Origin: Stieleria magnilauensis
Lineage (GTDB): Bacteria > Planctomycetota > Planctomycetia > Pirellulales > Pirellulaceae
Assembly (NCBI GenBank): GCA_007753675.1
Contig: CP036432.1
Coordinates: 6,760,233-6,824,232, forward strand
DNA length: 64,000 nucleotides
Reading direction: 5' to 3'
The translations under genes were made by a program, and so were the position numbers. The notes beneath the pieces are model-generated. The model was not told where the DNA came from. It made no database searches and saw nothing but the letters and a program-made list of their open reading frames with translations. Below, piece by piece: positions 22,763 to 32,012 of the stretch; positions within the stretch are counted from its first letter, which is position 1, and each line of letters opens with the position of its first letter.

Positions 22763-22905
22763 GTGATCCGAATCCGTATAAACCGCCCACTGATTTTGAG
22801 ATTGCGAAGAACGAGCGAAAGGGGCTCTTGGAGTTCTCACGCTTTGATACTTTCGTCGGCGATGCGTTTCGATTCATCCTTTCCGCGTTCGCGATGCCCC
22901 CATAG
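22759..22905 (+). CDS. 48-residue 'NPY.PP' protein
   Basis: Reads MSDPNPYKPPTDFEIAKNER and ends ILSAFAMPP before TAG at 22903. The ATG overlaps the TGA of the channel gene (ATGA), so it is translationally coupled to it. The MSDPNPYKPP opening is a common start of small planctomycete membrane proteins, usually followed by helices; here the chain stops early, so it may be a truncated relative. A longer overlapping frame starting at 22763 is arginine-rich and rejected. Confidence 0.6.
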   Translation: MSDPNPYKPPTDFEIAKNERKGLLEFSRFDTFVGDAFRFILSAFAMPP

Positions 22906-22995
22906 GTCCGACAGCCTGTTCTTGAGGAAATTTGTTAGGATGCGTCTGGCATTGGTTGTCTGCATTTTTTCCCGTTGTGATGGAGAGTCCTTCAG

Positions 22996-23787
22996 ATGAA
23001 ACTCAAGCTTCTTGCATTTGTTCCTGTTGTTTTATTCACCGTCAATACTGTCTCAATTGCGAACGCAAGCATCGTGTCGGTTGGCGTGTTTGACGAGAAT
23101 GTGGTTCAGGCAAACAGCGTAGACATCAGTGCGACAGCTTACACAGCCGGGCAAGTCTCCGTTGACGTCGCATCCGCCTTTGCAGCCGGGCAAGGTGGCG
23201 TGATCGACTTTGACAATGGAACCATCACCGACTCGAATCGATTGGAGGCGACGTTTGCTGGAGGAACGAAGACGCTTCATGTGAGGAATGACGAACGGAC
23301 TTGGTCGATCGGCAATCTAGGGACTGGCACGGCTGGCGCACTGTCCGGTGGGCGAGTCTTGTTCAACGGTGCACCTGACCCTTTTCCGACTCCGTACCTC
23401 AACCGGTTCGTTTTCGAAGATGTTACCGATCAGCTTGGGATGTCGACCGGCGATGCCGTGACCACGTTCGGGCTGATCGTGTTAGATCTCAATACAAGCC
23501 TGAATGGTGGCGACAACGATTTGGAATTCACGATCACGTTTTCAGATGATTCAACCATGTCGTTGATGCACACCGTTCCGGGGTCCTTCAATGCCAACGA
23601 CACGTTCTTCGGATATCAAGCGCCGAGTGGACAGTCGATCAAGGAAGTCGCGATTTCCGCCACGAATAACTTGGCAACCGATGATTGGGCCTTCATCGTT
23701 TCGCCATCCGCCATCCCCGAGCCGGGTTCGGTTGCGATGCTAGCTCTGCTCGGCATGGTCACGGTCATGCGTCGCCGCAGTCGCTGA
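22996..23787 (+). CDS. PEP-CTERM exported protein
   Basis: The 263-residue protein has a signal peptide (MKLKLLAFVPVVLFTVNTVS, cut after NAS) and a C-terminal sorting tag: IPEPGSVAMLALLGMVTVMR plus basic end. The PEP motif, helix and Arg cluster are recognised by an exosortase; none is in the window. The mature part is beta-rich and Asp/Asn-rich (FDNGTITDSN, LDLNTSLNGGDNDL), consistent with an extracellular or matrix protein. No enzyme domain recognised. Two other PEP-CTERM proteins are at 30365 and 31371. Confidence 0.85.
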   Translation: MKLKLLAFVPVVLFTVNTVSIANASIVSVGVFDENVVQANSVDISATAYTAGQVSVDVASAFAAGQGGVIDFDNGTITDSNRLEATFAGGTKTLHVRNDERTWSIGNLGTGTAGALSGGRVLFNGAPDPFPTPYLNRFVFEDVTDQLGMSTGDAVTTFGLIVLDLNTSLNGGDNDLEFTITFSDDSTMSLMHTVPGSFNANDTFFGYQAPSGQSIKEVAISATNNLATDDWAFIVSPSAIPEPGSVAMLALLGMVTVMRRRSR

Positions 23788-24029
23788 TCGAAAGGCCTGA
23801 TGTATGGTGTCAGCCACAAGTCGGCATTTGCGCGACCCGTCTGCGATTTGGTTCGTCGGCATCTTGCCGGCCGTTGCCCGCAGATTTGGTGAATGGAACC
23901 AACTTGAATCCGGTAAGTGCGCCGACCTATCGTGGGCAACGTGTTTGGCGTTTGATTTTTTGCATCCGAGGCTATTGGAAGGTATTTATTTTGGGGGCCC
24001 ATTTTTAACCTTCCTGATTCGTTCGACCA

Positions 24030-24425
24030 TTGCCACGCCGCACAACCAAAACGCCACCCCGGACTCACCAAACGCTCAAGAACGTTTCGTTCGAGAACAT
24101 GGTTGCATGTTGGCTGATGAGTGATGGCTGGGAGGTCTACGCACCAATGCTGGACCATGGGCACAAGACGGACCTACTGATTTCTGACGGCCCCAATTTC
24201 CACCGTCTGCAAGTGAAGACCTTTACGTCAACTCGTGACAATCAGCACATTCAGAACTGCTGGCAGGGTAGCAACGTCGACTATTTGATCCTGTTCGCCC
24301 GAAATGGAGACTGGGGAATACTGGCACCTGCGTTTCAGTGCCGATCACGCAAGCTTCTCCACGAAACCCACCGAAAATTCAAATCCATGAAACGGGACTT
24401 CTTGCGACAGTTCCACCAGATCTAG
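24030..24425 (+). CDS. Stand-alone PD-(D/E)XK-type nuclease
   Basis: The 131-residue protein has the compact core of the family: a helix with Glu22 (VSFENMVACWLMSDGW), Asp48 in KTDLLISDG, and the QVK motif (Q61-V62-K63) in RLQVKTF. The spacing agrees with group-I-intron-associated/VRR-like PD-(D/E)XK proteins. The start is uncertain: TTG 24030 gives the basic MPRRTTKTPPR opening. No methylase, restriction or homing partner is adjacent. Could be a solitary endonuclease domain or remnant of a mobile element. Confidence 0.6.
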   Translation: MPRRTTKTPPRTHQTLKNVSFENMVACWLMSDGWEVYAPMLDHGHKTDLLISDGPNFHRLQVKTFTSTRDNQHIQNCWQGSNVDYLILFARNGDWGILAPAFQCRSRKLLHETHRKFKSMKRDFLRQFHQI

Positions 24426-24530
24426 AATCGACCTGTGCGTCCAGCCATAGGGGCGTGCCACAAATGACGGAAGGAACGAACCACAAGCGGGGGTTGGTGC
24501 GAACCGCCTGCAGATTCGTTCGCAGGCCGC

Positions 24531-24713
24531 CTGCCCGCCGCTGCTGGTATCATTCTGCCCCGAATCATTCTGCCATCCCTTCGTGTTCTCATGGAGGCAG
24601 ACAGGGAAGGAGCAATGGCAGAACAATATGGGGCAGAATGAGGGCTCGGACACACAATTCCCGTCACATCATGGCCACCGAATCGTTAGCCCACATGCCT
24701 CCATTTTCCTGTC
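24531..24713. repeat. Dispersed foldback repeat, copy 1
   Basis: Almost identical to 25750-25933. Contains an imperfect palindrome (24550-24641) with ends TCATTCTGCCCC and GGGGCAGAATGA and inner ATTCTGCCAT/ATGGCAGAAC. It ends in ATTTTCCTGTC modules. MITE-like, without ORF. Confidence 0.8.
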
Positions 24714-24817
24714 ATCCATTTTCTTGTCGATCGAAGCCACCGTTTCCCGGTTGGCTCGATCGAGCTTGTCGCGGGCACCAAAGACTGTCTATGACAGCAT
24801 GAACCCCGGAGAATGCA

Positions 24818-25708
24818 GTGAAGAGTTCAGTGACTCGACGATACCTTTTGGCTTTTGCGATCCTCTTCGGACTGCTGCTCTCAACGCGTGTCGCGTACGC
24901 ATGGGCTACCGAACGAATTGGTCCAGATAGCCAGCATCCCCACGCGACGGTTGCTTCACCCGATTGGCCGACGAATCTGATTCGACTGTTTCGGCACCCT
25001 TCCCGTGTCTATTCACGCTGGGTGAACGGCTCGGAGGCGGTGTATTTCAACGCGAACCCACCCGAGACCATGGAGCTGATTGAGGCGTTTTCGGAGACGC
25101 AACTACGCGATCATGAGGTGTGGATTCTTCCTGCTGCAGACGAGCACATCGTCTCCTTTGAGAAGCAAGAAATCAGATACAACGTTCGTCTGGCAAAGCC
25201 CGGACGTCTGAAGAAATTAATCGACCGACTTGATGGAAAGGACCTCGCGACCTACGAGCCGGTTTTGTACGTCTGTCTCGATGCAACCGGGGCCGAAGCG
25301 GTGGCAAACTTCGGCTTTCCCGACCATCTCATTGTCCACAATCAATTTGCCGACCTGCAGCTTCCCGCCACGGCAACCAAACCGAAACGAACCGCTTGGC
25401 ACGGACGGATGATTGGAGATGAATGGAAGACGGTCGCAACGGCTAATCGCAACGTCGCGTCTGAGCTGATGCTTTGGACGACGAACGAGGAGGCTGGAAT
25501 CCGGCTTGGCAGCGCCAGTCGAGATGGATGGTTTGAGTCGCTGTTTTCGGATCAAGAGATCGCCGATCTCAAGTCTGGAAAGTCTTGGATCACAGTCGCG
25601 GTCGGAGACCGGCAACGAAAACCGAGATCAGATGATTCGAGAGTGCCCATCGACAAGCTGGTTCCCGGCCGCATGCCTGTTGAAGGCATTGCGAGGATCA
25701 ATAAATGA
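24818..25708 (+). CDS. Exported hypothetical protein
   Basis: A 296-residue protein with a signal peptide (KSSVTRRYLLAFAILFGLLL, cut near AYA). The mature part has no family that I recognise. It contains a segment of the kind seen in periplasmic alpha/beta proteins (DHEVWILPAADEHIVSFEKQ, LVYVCLDATG-like PVLYVCLDATGAEAVANFGF). The gene is flanked on both sides by copies of the same foldback repeat (24531 and 25750), so it may have been moved or duplicated with them. Confidence 0.65.
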   Translation: MKSSVTRRYLLAFAILFGLLLSTRVAYAWATERIGPDSQHPHATVASPDWPTNLIRLFRHPSRVYSRWVNGSEAVYFNANPPETMELIEAFSETQLRDHEVWILPAADEHIVSFEKQEIRYNVRLAKPGRLKKLIDRLDGKDLATYEPVLYVCLDATGAEAVANFGFPDHLIVHNQFADLQLPATATKPKRTAWHGRMIGDEWKTVATANRNVASELMLWTTNEEAGIRLGSASRDGWFESLFSDQEIADLKSGKSWITVAVGDRQRKPRSDDSRVPIDKLVPGRMPVEGIARINK

Positions 25709-25749
25709 CGGATCGGGGGCGATGACCAGCTTATTCGTTAGCCGTCAGC

Positions 25750-25933
25750 CTGCCCGCCGCTGCTGGTATCATTCTGCCCCGAATCATTCTGCCATCCCTT
25801 CGTGTTCTCATGGAGGCAGACAGGGAAGGAGCAATGGCAGAACAATACGGGGCAGAATGAGGGCTCGGACGCACAATTTGCCGCCACCTCATGGCCGCCG
25901 CATCGCTAGCTCACATGCCTTCATTTTCCTGTC
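25750..25933. repeat. Dispersed foldback repeat, copy 2
   Basis: Direct repeat of 24531-24713, differing by a few bases. Same palindrome and ATTTTCCTGTC end. Confidence 0.8.
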
Positions 25934-25959
25934 GACCGATTCGGAATACAACGTGCCGC

Positions 25960-28900
25960 TCAGGCGTTGTACTGGAAGTAACCGTTGGTGTGCAGGATCT
26001 CGCTCAGCCGGAAGCCGGGAGAAATGCCCACGCCATTGACGTACGTTCCCGTCGAATAAACTGTCGGCGCTTCGGTCTCGTACACCGTTCCCGAGATCTC
26101 GATGCGATCGATGGCGACGTTGGAATCAATTCCGTTGGCCGGATCGTAGCGGTCGTTGATAAAGCTGACTCGAACGTCCGCAGGGTCCACGGTCGTGTCC
26201 GTGACCCAACGCAATTCAACGAAGTTGCGGTTGAGCAGATCGTTGGCTTTGCCGCCGAACTTCGAAAGGTCGAAGATCGCGACCTGTTGACCGGCGACCT
26301 GCAACGTCACGATCTCGTCGCCCAGCGATCCAGCCGCGTAGATTTTCACGAGCGTCGAGACGTTCTGCGCGTCATTGGCCAGCCCCGGCGTGCCGTTGAT
26401 TTGGTTACTGGGTGACCAGTTGGCCGCCACGCTGTTGTCCAGTGCCGGGTCGATCAGCGCGAGCGTGAACCCGTTGCCATCAGGTTCGGTCGGCCACGGT
26501 GCGACATCGTCATATTCGACTGAGTCGACGAGGTTTCCGGAGTCATCCGACAGCGTGATCAATTCGCCACCGCCACTGAGTCCGCCGGAATACTGTCCGC
26601 CGACGAAAAGATCGCCGGGATAAAGCGAACGGAAACTGGAAAAGTCGTCCGTGAAAACGACGTACTCGCCGGGAAGGATCACGGTGCCGTAGCCGATTTT
26701 CAGCCCGACGCCGTCGATGGTCCAGCCCGACAAATCAACCGATTCGGTGGCCGATGGGTTGTAAAGCTCGATGAACTCGGGGTCGCCATCGAGCGGGTTG
26801 TAATGCAATTCGTTGATCACGATGTCACTGTTGCCGCTGGCAGAACCTGGCATCCGGATTTCGTTTGCAAAGTCTGCACGACGAGTCTCGATCGCGGCTT
26901 CAAATTTGTTGGCCCAGTAGGGATTGGCATAGATGTCGTTACGGTTCCACTTGGCAAATTCAAGCGCAGAGTTTGTGGCACCGATCCCATCGACCAATTC
27001 ATCGAACCGCGTGACCAGTCGATCGTCACTCAGGTAGGTGTCGACCAGGGTTTGCATGCGACGCCAATACATGTCCTGGAACTCGGGGATTTCAAAGATG
27101 GAATCGAGCAATTCATGTCCGATCGGCTCGGGCGTGGTAAAGGGCCCGAGACTGTCAGGTGTCCAGGTGCGGTCGACATCCCATTCGACGATCGACCACA
27201 ATCCCGTTTCCTGATCCAACAGCATGTAGAAATTCTGGTTGCTTTGGTCATCGTGTCGCATCAACGTCGAAATCGCCATGTGGTTGATGACGTTGGGGAC
27301 ATCGACGTTGTCGTACAGATAAGCGGTTTTGGCGGCCGATGCCGGAGCGGTCAACACACTGTTGAGTTGGGCCAGCGACGTCAGGTCGCCGTCGTCAGGC
27401 GATTTCTTGTCGAATTTGGGAGAAGAACCGAAGCCCCCTTGTTCGGCTTTAAAGAATTCGTCCGCGTCACTGATGCCGTTTGCCGTGCGCCACGCCCCGT
27501 CGTACAGTTCTTGGAATCGGAACACGCCATGGAAATCGCCGTTCATTTCCGCGCGGACGAAGAAGGAACTGGTGAAGGAATCGGTTTCGGCATTGAAGAC
27601 GTCCCAAGAGATATCCGGCGTCACCACCGACCAGTCTCCAAAGTCAGCGTTGATGCCGAACTCGTCGATCGGATAGCTGCCTTCGGCGCCGATGTCGATC
27701 GTGTGTCCCTTAGGCAACTCAAACTTCAAGCTCTTCTTAGGGAAGAACTCGCGTGAATAATCGCCGCCGCGAACGCGGACCGTTGCATTGTCGATCACTT
27801 CACCGTTGTAATAGACGACTGCGCCGATGGTCGTGTTGGTCAACGCAAGTTCGGTGGTCGTCAGCTCCGTGAACTCAGTCTCGTCGACGAAGAACTGAAA
27901 CAGCGGCAGCGTGTTTCCGCTGATGTCGGTCGGCGAGACGACGATTCCGAAGTAGTTGATCGTGTCATTGAACGGCGCAACGGCGACCTCCGATTCGATT
28001 CGGTATCGAATCAAGGTTCCCGGTTCGGCTCCCGGTAGGGTGGCTCCCCAAGTGCTGCCGCCGGTGTTCGTCATCGCGACCGATTGCTCGTCGCCGAACA
28101 TGACCTTGTAGACCAACGTCGCTTCGGTCGCACCTTCGATGGTGGCGTTGATCGAAAAGTCTTGGTTGGGAAGAACGACGCCGGGTGAGACGACGATGTC
28201 TGTGATCGGATCCACCTCGGGTTCGCCGAAGATCGAGTTTTCTGCCGCCGGCGTCGGGTCGCCGATACTGACGCCCCAACTTTCCGCCAGTGAATTGTCC
28301 AACGCCCAATCACGCAACTCCAATGACGGGCCGTTGCCGTCGGGCAGCGGCGACCAAGGGGCTTCGTCCAAGTAGCTGACTTCATCGAGAACCGTGACGC
28401 CATCGGCGGCCAACAGCTGGATCAATTCGCCCCCGCCGGACAAGCCGCCGGAGGTGAATTCGGCGATCGGCGTCACTCCCCACGTCGCTTCGGCGATCGC
28501 AATCGAAGGCGACACGATCGCATACTCACCGGGACTGATGGTCGTCCCCGATGCAAACGTCAAATTAAATCCGACGAACGACAGACCACCCAAGTCGACG
28601 GTCTGGTCGCCGGAATTGTACAGTTCCAAAAACTCGGCGTCGGAGTCAACCGCCCCGTCCGGCCCGGGGTTGTAATGGATCTCATTGATCACCAACAAAC
28701 TCGGATCTCCGCCGGGATCAACGGTCGACCCGGCGTATTGGAAATACCCGTTGGAATGAAGTGTTTCGGAAAGGCGATAACCCGGCACAATGCCTTCGAC
28801 CGGCTTCCACGTTCCCGTCGAGAAGACTTCGGGAGCTTCGGTCTCGTACGTGACACCATCGATGATGATCTTGTCGACGCGTAGATTGCGATCGATTCCG

Positions 28901-29847
28901 TTGGCTGGGTCATACAGGTCATTGGTAAAGACGACGCGAACTTGATCGGCATCGATCCCATCGACGTCGACGGTGTACGACTGCAAGGACCTGCCGACGT
29001 TATCGAACGTCGCAACGGTGGTCTGGTCGATCTGCACCAGCATCTGTTCTTCGCCCCGTGCTCCCGCAGCCTGGATCGTGATCGGTAAGATCGCTTGATA
29101 ACTTTGGCGGGTCGCAGCATCGAAGGCCAAACCGGCTTCGATCGTACCCACGTGCCGTTCCAAATCCCAATCGGCATCGCCTGACGCGGATCCAGTCTTG
29201 TCTGTCGAAGCGGCAACATCAGCGCCCGTCCATTCCGCGAGTTTCTGAACAAGATTCAATCCGCGCGTCTCGGCACCGGTCTCGCAACCGTAGATCAAGA
29301 TGTCGGCATTGGCGGTCAGGGCACGGCTCCAGCTTCGAATCTCGGATTCATAACGCCGGATCACTTCCGAGTCGACGCGCTGATTGCCCAACTGCAATTC
29401 ACCGGATCGGCCATGGGCAAGAACATGCACGCTGTCAACGTTGTGTCGCGTTGCCAAGACTTCGGTGATTTGTTCCAAGCCACCGCGATCGGGTTGAAGC
29501 AAGACAAGCTCGTGATGTTTCGCCAGTCCTTTGACCAAGTGATCAATTTGGTCGACCGCGGAATCGATGAACACGATCTGTGACGTCTGTTGCGAGGCAG
29601 CGATGCGCGACGAGGTGACATGGCTTGGAGTGACTTCAGCGGATGCGGGCTCTCCGCCAAACTCGCCGATGGCCGCGCCACAATCGGCTGCCAGCATCAC
29701 TCGTTGTTCCAGAGGCGATAGACGCCATTGATTCCGACGGCGCGAGCGGGAACGCTCTCGATTGGGTGCGCGCATGACTGCTTCTGCCTTGGTGCGGAAT
29801 AAGAAGGCCATTTCGTTGCAAGCTCGCTGAAAGGTAACGGTGGTCAA
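25960..29847 (-). CDS. Giant secreted CotH/lamin-tail surface protein
   Basis: A 1295-residue exported protein. The N-terminus has the planctomycete export/sorting-type motif LSPLEQRVMLAAD (44-56). Domains in order, positions approximate: DUF4347 (about 90-240, IVFIDSAVDQIDHLVKGL); carbohydrate-binding module of the calcium-dependent CBM60-like type (255-375, AGARGEEQMLVQ...); lamin-tail domain (380-510, INEIHYNPGPDG); beta-sandwich linker (545-640); CotH kinase-like domain (650-985, VRVRGGDYSREFFPKKSLKF, then EWDVDRTW); second lamin-tail domain (1005-1130, INELHYNPLDGD); second CBM (1165-1295). Both CBMs end near GYFQY. Start codon is uncertain: MAFLF at 29811 and MRAPN at 29775 are also possible. 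Probably extracellular, binding polysaccharide; CotH domains can phosphorylate proteins, but catalysis here is not shown. Confidence 0.85.
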   Translation of the reverse strand: MTTVTFQRACNEMAFLFRTKAEAVMRAPNRERSRSRRRNQWRLSPLEQRVMLAADCGAAIGEFGGEPASAEVTPSHVTSSRIAASQQTSQIVFIDSAVDQIDHLVKGLAKHHELVLLQPDRGGLEQITEVLATRHNVDSVHVLAHGRSGELQLGNQRVDSEVIRRYESEIRSWSRALTANADILIYGCETGAETRGLNLVQKLAEWTGADVAASTDKTGSASGDADWDLERHVGTIEAGLAFDAATRQSYQAILPITIQAAGARGEEQMLVQIDQTTVATFDNVGRSLQSYTVDVDGIDADQVRVVFTNDLYDPANGIDRNLRVDKIIIDGVTYETEAPEVFSTGTWKPVEGIVPGYRLSETLHSNGYFQYAGSTVDPGGDPSLLVINEIHYNPGPDGAVDSDAEFLELYNSGDQTVDLGGLSFVGFNLTFASGTTISPGEYAIVSPSIAIAEATWGVTPIAEFTSGGLSGGGELIQLLAADGVTVLDEVSYLDEAPWSPLPDGNGPSLELRDWALDNSLAESWGVSIGDPTPAAENSIFGEPEVDPITDIVVSPGVVLPNQDFSINATIEGATEATLVYKVMFGDEQSVAMTNTGGSTWGATLPGAEPGTLIRYRIESEVAVAPFNDTINYFGIVVSPTDISGNTLPLFQFFVDETEFTELTTTELALTNTTIGAVVYYNGEVIDNATVRVRGGDYSREFFPKKSLKFELPKGHTIDIGAEGSYPIDEFGINADFGDWSVVTPDISWDVFNAETDSFTSSFFVRAEMNGDFHGVFRFQELYDGAWRTANGISDADEFFKAEQGGFGSSPKFDKKSPDDGDLTSLAQLNSVLTAPASAAKTAYLYDNVDVPNVINHMAISTLMRHDDQSNQNFYMLLDQETGLWSIVEWDVDRTWTPDSLGPFTTPEPIGHELLDSIFEIPEFQDMYWRRMQTLVDTYLSDDRLVTRFDELVDGIGATNSALEFAKWNRNDIYANPYWANKFEAAIETRRADFANEIRMPGSASGNSDIVINELHYNPLDGDPEFIELYNPSATESVDLSGWTIDGVGLKIGYGTVILPGEYVVFTDDFSSFRSLYPGDLFVGGQYSGGLSGGGELITLSDDSGNLVDSVEYDDVAPWPTEPDGNGFTLALIDPALDNSVAANWSPSNQINGTPGLANDAQNVSTLVKIYAAGSLGDEIVTLQVAGQQVAIFDLSKFGGKANDLLNRNFVELRWVTDTTVDPADVRVSFINDRYDPANGIDSNVAIDRIEISGTVYETEAPTVYSTGTYVNGVGISPGFRLSEILHTNGYFQYNA

Positions 29848-29954
29848 TCAATGCAAGGATATTAAGTGGTTGCCATGACCAACGCCAGAAACGACGCGCA
29901 ATTTTGATTGTTTACGTTGATGTACTTAGGTGCACCGCGGCAGCGATTGGGTCG

Positions 29955-30145
29955 AGCCGACGGAGAAGGGAGACAAGAAAATGGGTGACAAGAAAATGTT
30001 GTCCGCGCGGTTCACGGCGATAGCGTTGAGGGCTTGGGGCGACCGTGAGCGGCTCCTGGAATTTCCCTGTCACCGTTTTTCCTGTCGCTCGATCCCCGGC
30101 GGCTCTGCACTGAATCATTCTGCACTGAATCATTCTGCCAATCGG
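29955..30145. repeat. Rearranged copy of the dispersed repeat family
   Basis: Contains GACAAGAAAATGGGTGACAA on the left and two CTGCACTGAATCATT units on the right, the same modules as 24531 and 25750 in another order and orientation. It lies in the 500-base gene-free gap between the giant protein and the PEP-CTERM gene. Confidence 0.6.
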
Positions 30146-30364
30146 GCGGCCCGCCTGCGCTTGGGAGCCGACGGTGTGGTGTGCGAGACAGCAATTGATC
30201 AATTGCGTCAAACAGTGCCCCCGCCCTCGATGCACCCTGGTACACTATTCCCGCCTCTTGGTCGCCGAATCGACTTCCATTGCATCGCTGTCAACTGGTT
30301 GAAAGTCGTGAGTCGGGTGAAGGGATGGCTGGTCGGTTCCCCTTTTCTCTCGCCGGACTCTGTG

Positions 30365-31288
30365 ATGTCTCCACCGTTGATCAATCGGTTTGTCTTGGCT
30401 GCGTTGCTGTCGTTTGGGCTTTCTCAAATAGCCTGCTATGCCGACGTGGCGGTGAATTTCTCGACCAGTTATCGGTCATCGGAAGGCTATGTCGCTGGGT
30501 CGCCGACGGCACATCCGGATTGGACCGGCAGCACCAACATGCAGGTCACGCCGACAGGAGTGGGGACGCTGTCGAATCAGCTTTCAGGTGTGGATCCGAT
30601 CTTCAGCACCACCGGTGCACTCGATGCATTTCCGAATCACAAGTTCGGCGTGGGCGATCGGATTGAGATCCGAGCTCAGTTGCGATTTGATTTGTCCGGC
30701 AGTCTCTCGACGCAAGAGATCGCACGGTTCGGCTTTTCCCGCGACTCGTCCTCTGGTGTGATCGAGCAAGGGTTTGGAGTGGCGTGGGATGAAGGCTTCA
30801 GCCAGCCGTCGGAAGAACGCGGCCACATTCGGTTCTTCCCCGACTTCAATGATTTCATTCTGGCCGACGGTGCAGCGCCGAGAAACGTCAACAACTCCTT
30901 TCAGATCCAAGGGCGGTTTGCCGGACTGGGAGCAAACGACCGCGAGTCGAATCCGTTTGACATCACGTACGCTGCTCGTCATACCGGCGATGATCTCTGG
31001 AACGTCGAAACTCTTTCGATCACCGATCAGTTCTCCAACGCAACCTTCTTTTACGATTTCAGTTTCCAGCCGGCGCAGACCTTTCAGTTCGATGGACAGA
31101 ACGCCGTGCTCGGCCAGGACTTGGTCGTTCAGGGACGCAGTTCCAACGCCGTGACGGCGACGAGCGATTTTATTTCGTTTTCGTATCAAGGAAACCCTGT
31201 GTCGGCCGTGCCGGAGCCTGCCATGCCGTGCTTGGTTTTGGCGATCAGCGGGGCGATGTTTCTTCAGCGGCGCCCGAATCGTCGCTGA
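30365..31288 (+). CDS. PEP-CTERM exported protein
   Basis: The 307-residue protein from the ATG at 30365 has a signal peptide (SPPLINRFVLAALLSFGLSQ) and a C-terminal PEP tag (VSAVPEPAMPCLVLAISGAM plus RRPNRR). The mature part is beta-rich with no recognised enzyme domain (LRFDLSGSLSTQEIARFGFS). The longer frame upstream crosses the repeat region and is rejected. It is followed by a second PEP-CTERM gene in the same direction after 82 bases. Confidence 0.82.
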   Translation: MSPPLINRFVLAALLSFGLSQIACYADVAVNFSTSYRSSEGYVAGSPTAHPDWTGSTNMQVTPTGVGTLSNQLSGVDPIFSTTGALDAFPNHKFGVGDRIEIRAQLRFDLSGSLSTQEIARFGFSRDSSSGVIEQGFGVAWDEGFSQPSEERGHIRFFPDFNDFILADGAAPRNVNNSFQIQGRFAGLGANDRESNPFDITYAARHTGDDLWNVETLSITDQFSNATFFYDFSFQPAQTFQFDGQNAVLGQDLVVQGRSSNAVTATSDFISFSYQGNPVSAVPEPAMPCLVLAISGAMFLQRRPNRR

Positions 31289-31370
31289 ATGACCGCTGCT
31301 GTGCCACCCGTCGTATTATTGTTAGCACTCCCAACGATCCACTCCGCCCGGCTCGATCAAGAGAATCAAG

Positions 31371-32012
31371 ATGAACACCGTGAAGCGAACTTGCTCGCTG
31401 CTCCTGCTTTCGACAATTGCGTGCTTGGCGGTTCGGCCGGCGGACGCGGCCGTCGTGATCCAGATGGACGAAGTGCCCTCCAATGGCAGTATTCGCTTGA
31501 CCGGCAGCGGAACCATCAACCTGACCGATTTAAATTTTCGGTTCAACGGGTCGGTCGGTCGGTTTGTCATCCCGTCCAATGCGACGGTGGGTTTCGGGGG
31601 ATTTGCGGCGGGCTATTCGGGAGTGACCGCACCGGGCTCTTTCGGAGCGGACCAGCTGTTTGGAATGTCGCAGTCCAGTGGCGACGCGTTTATGGTCACC
31701 ACTGACATCAACCTCGGTGGGATGTTGTTTGTGCCGACCAATTATGTGTCCAAAGCACCGTTGGCTTTCACCGGCCGGATCGATCTGCAGAATTTCAGTT
31801 CGATGGGTGTCAGCAATGGGGATCAGTTTGTGTGGACCTGGGGTTCCGGGGAGAACGCCGACTCGGTGACGTTAAAGATCGGAACGACGGCGATCCCGGA
31901 ACCGGATCTCTCGATCGCGATGCTGCTCTCCCTGGTCGTCCTGGCGATGTTCCGCTGGCGCCGCACGGGATCGACGGTGCCGTTGAGGGCGCCAGTTCAT
32001 ATTGCTCGCTAG
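31371..32012 (+). CDS. PEP-CTERM exported protein
   Basis: The 213-residue protein has a signal peptide (NTVKRTCSLLLLSTIACLAV, cut near ADA). The PEP-type C-terminus (IPEPDLSIAMLLSLVVLAMF) is followed by an Arg cluster and an extended tail. The mature domain is Gly/Ser/Thr-rich and beta-rich. Function unknown, probably extracellular matrix. Its 3' end overlaps by 4 bases the convergent response-regulator gene. Confidence 0.8.
   Translation: MNTVKRTCSLLLLSTIACLAVRPADAAVVIQMDEVPSNGSIRLTGSGTINLTDLNFRFNGSVGRFVIPSNATVGFGGFAAGYSGVTAPGSFGADQLFGMSQSSGDAFMVTTDINLGGMLFVPTNYVSKAPLAFTGRIDLQNFSSMGVSNGDQFVWTWGSGENADSVTLKIGTTAIPEPDLSIAMLLSLVVLAMFRWRRTGSTVPLRAPVHIAR

Noticed and set aside
22763..22999. 78-residue frame after the channel gene
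   Set aside because: Arg-rich and out of phase with the ATGA-coupled 48-residue gene that has a typical start.
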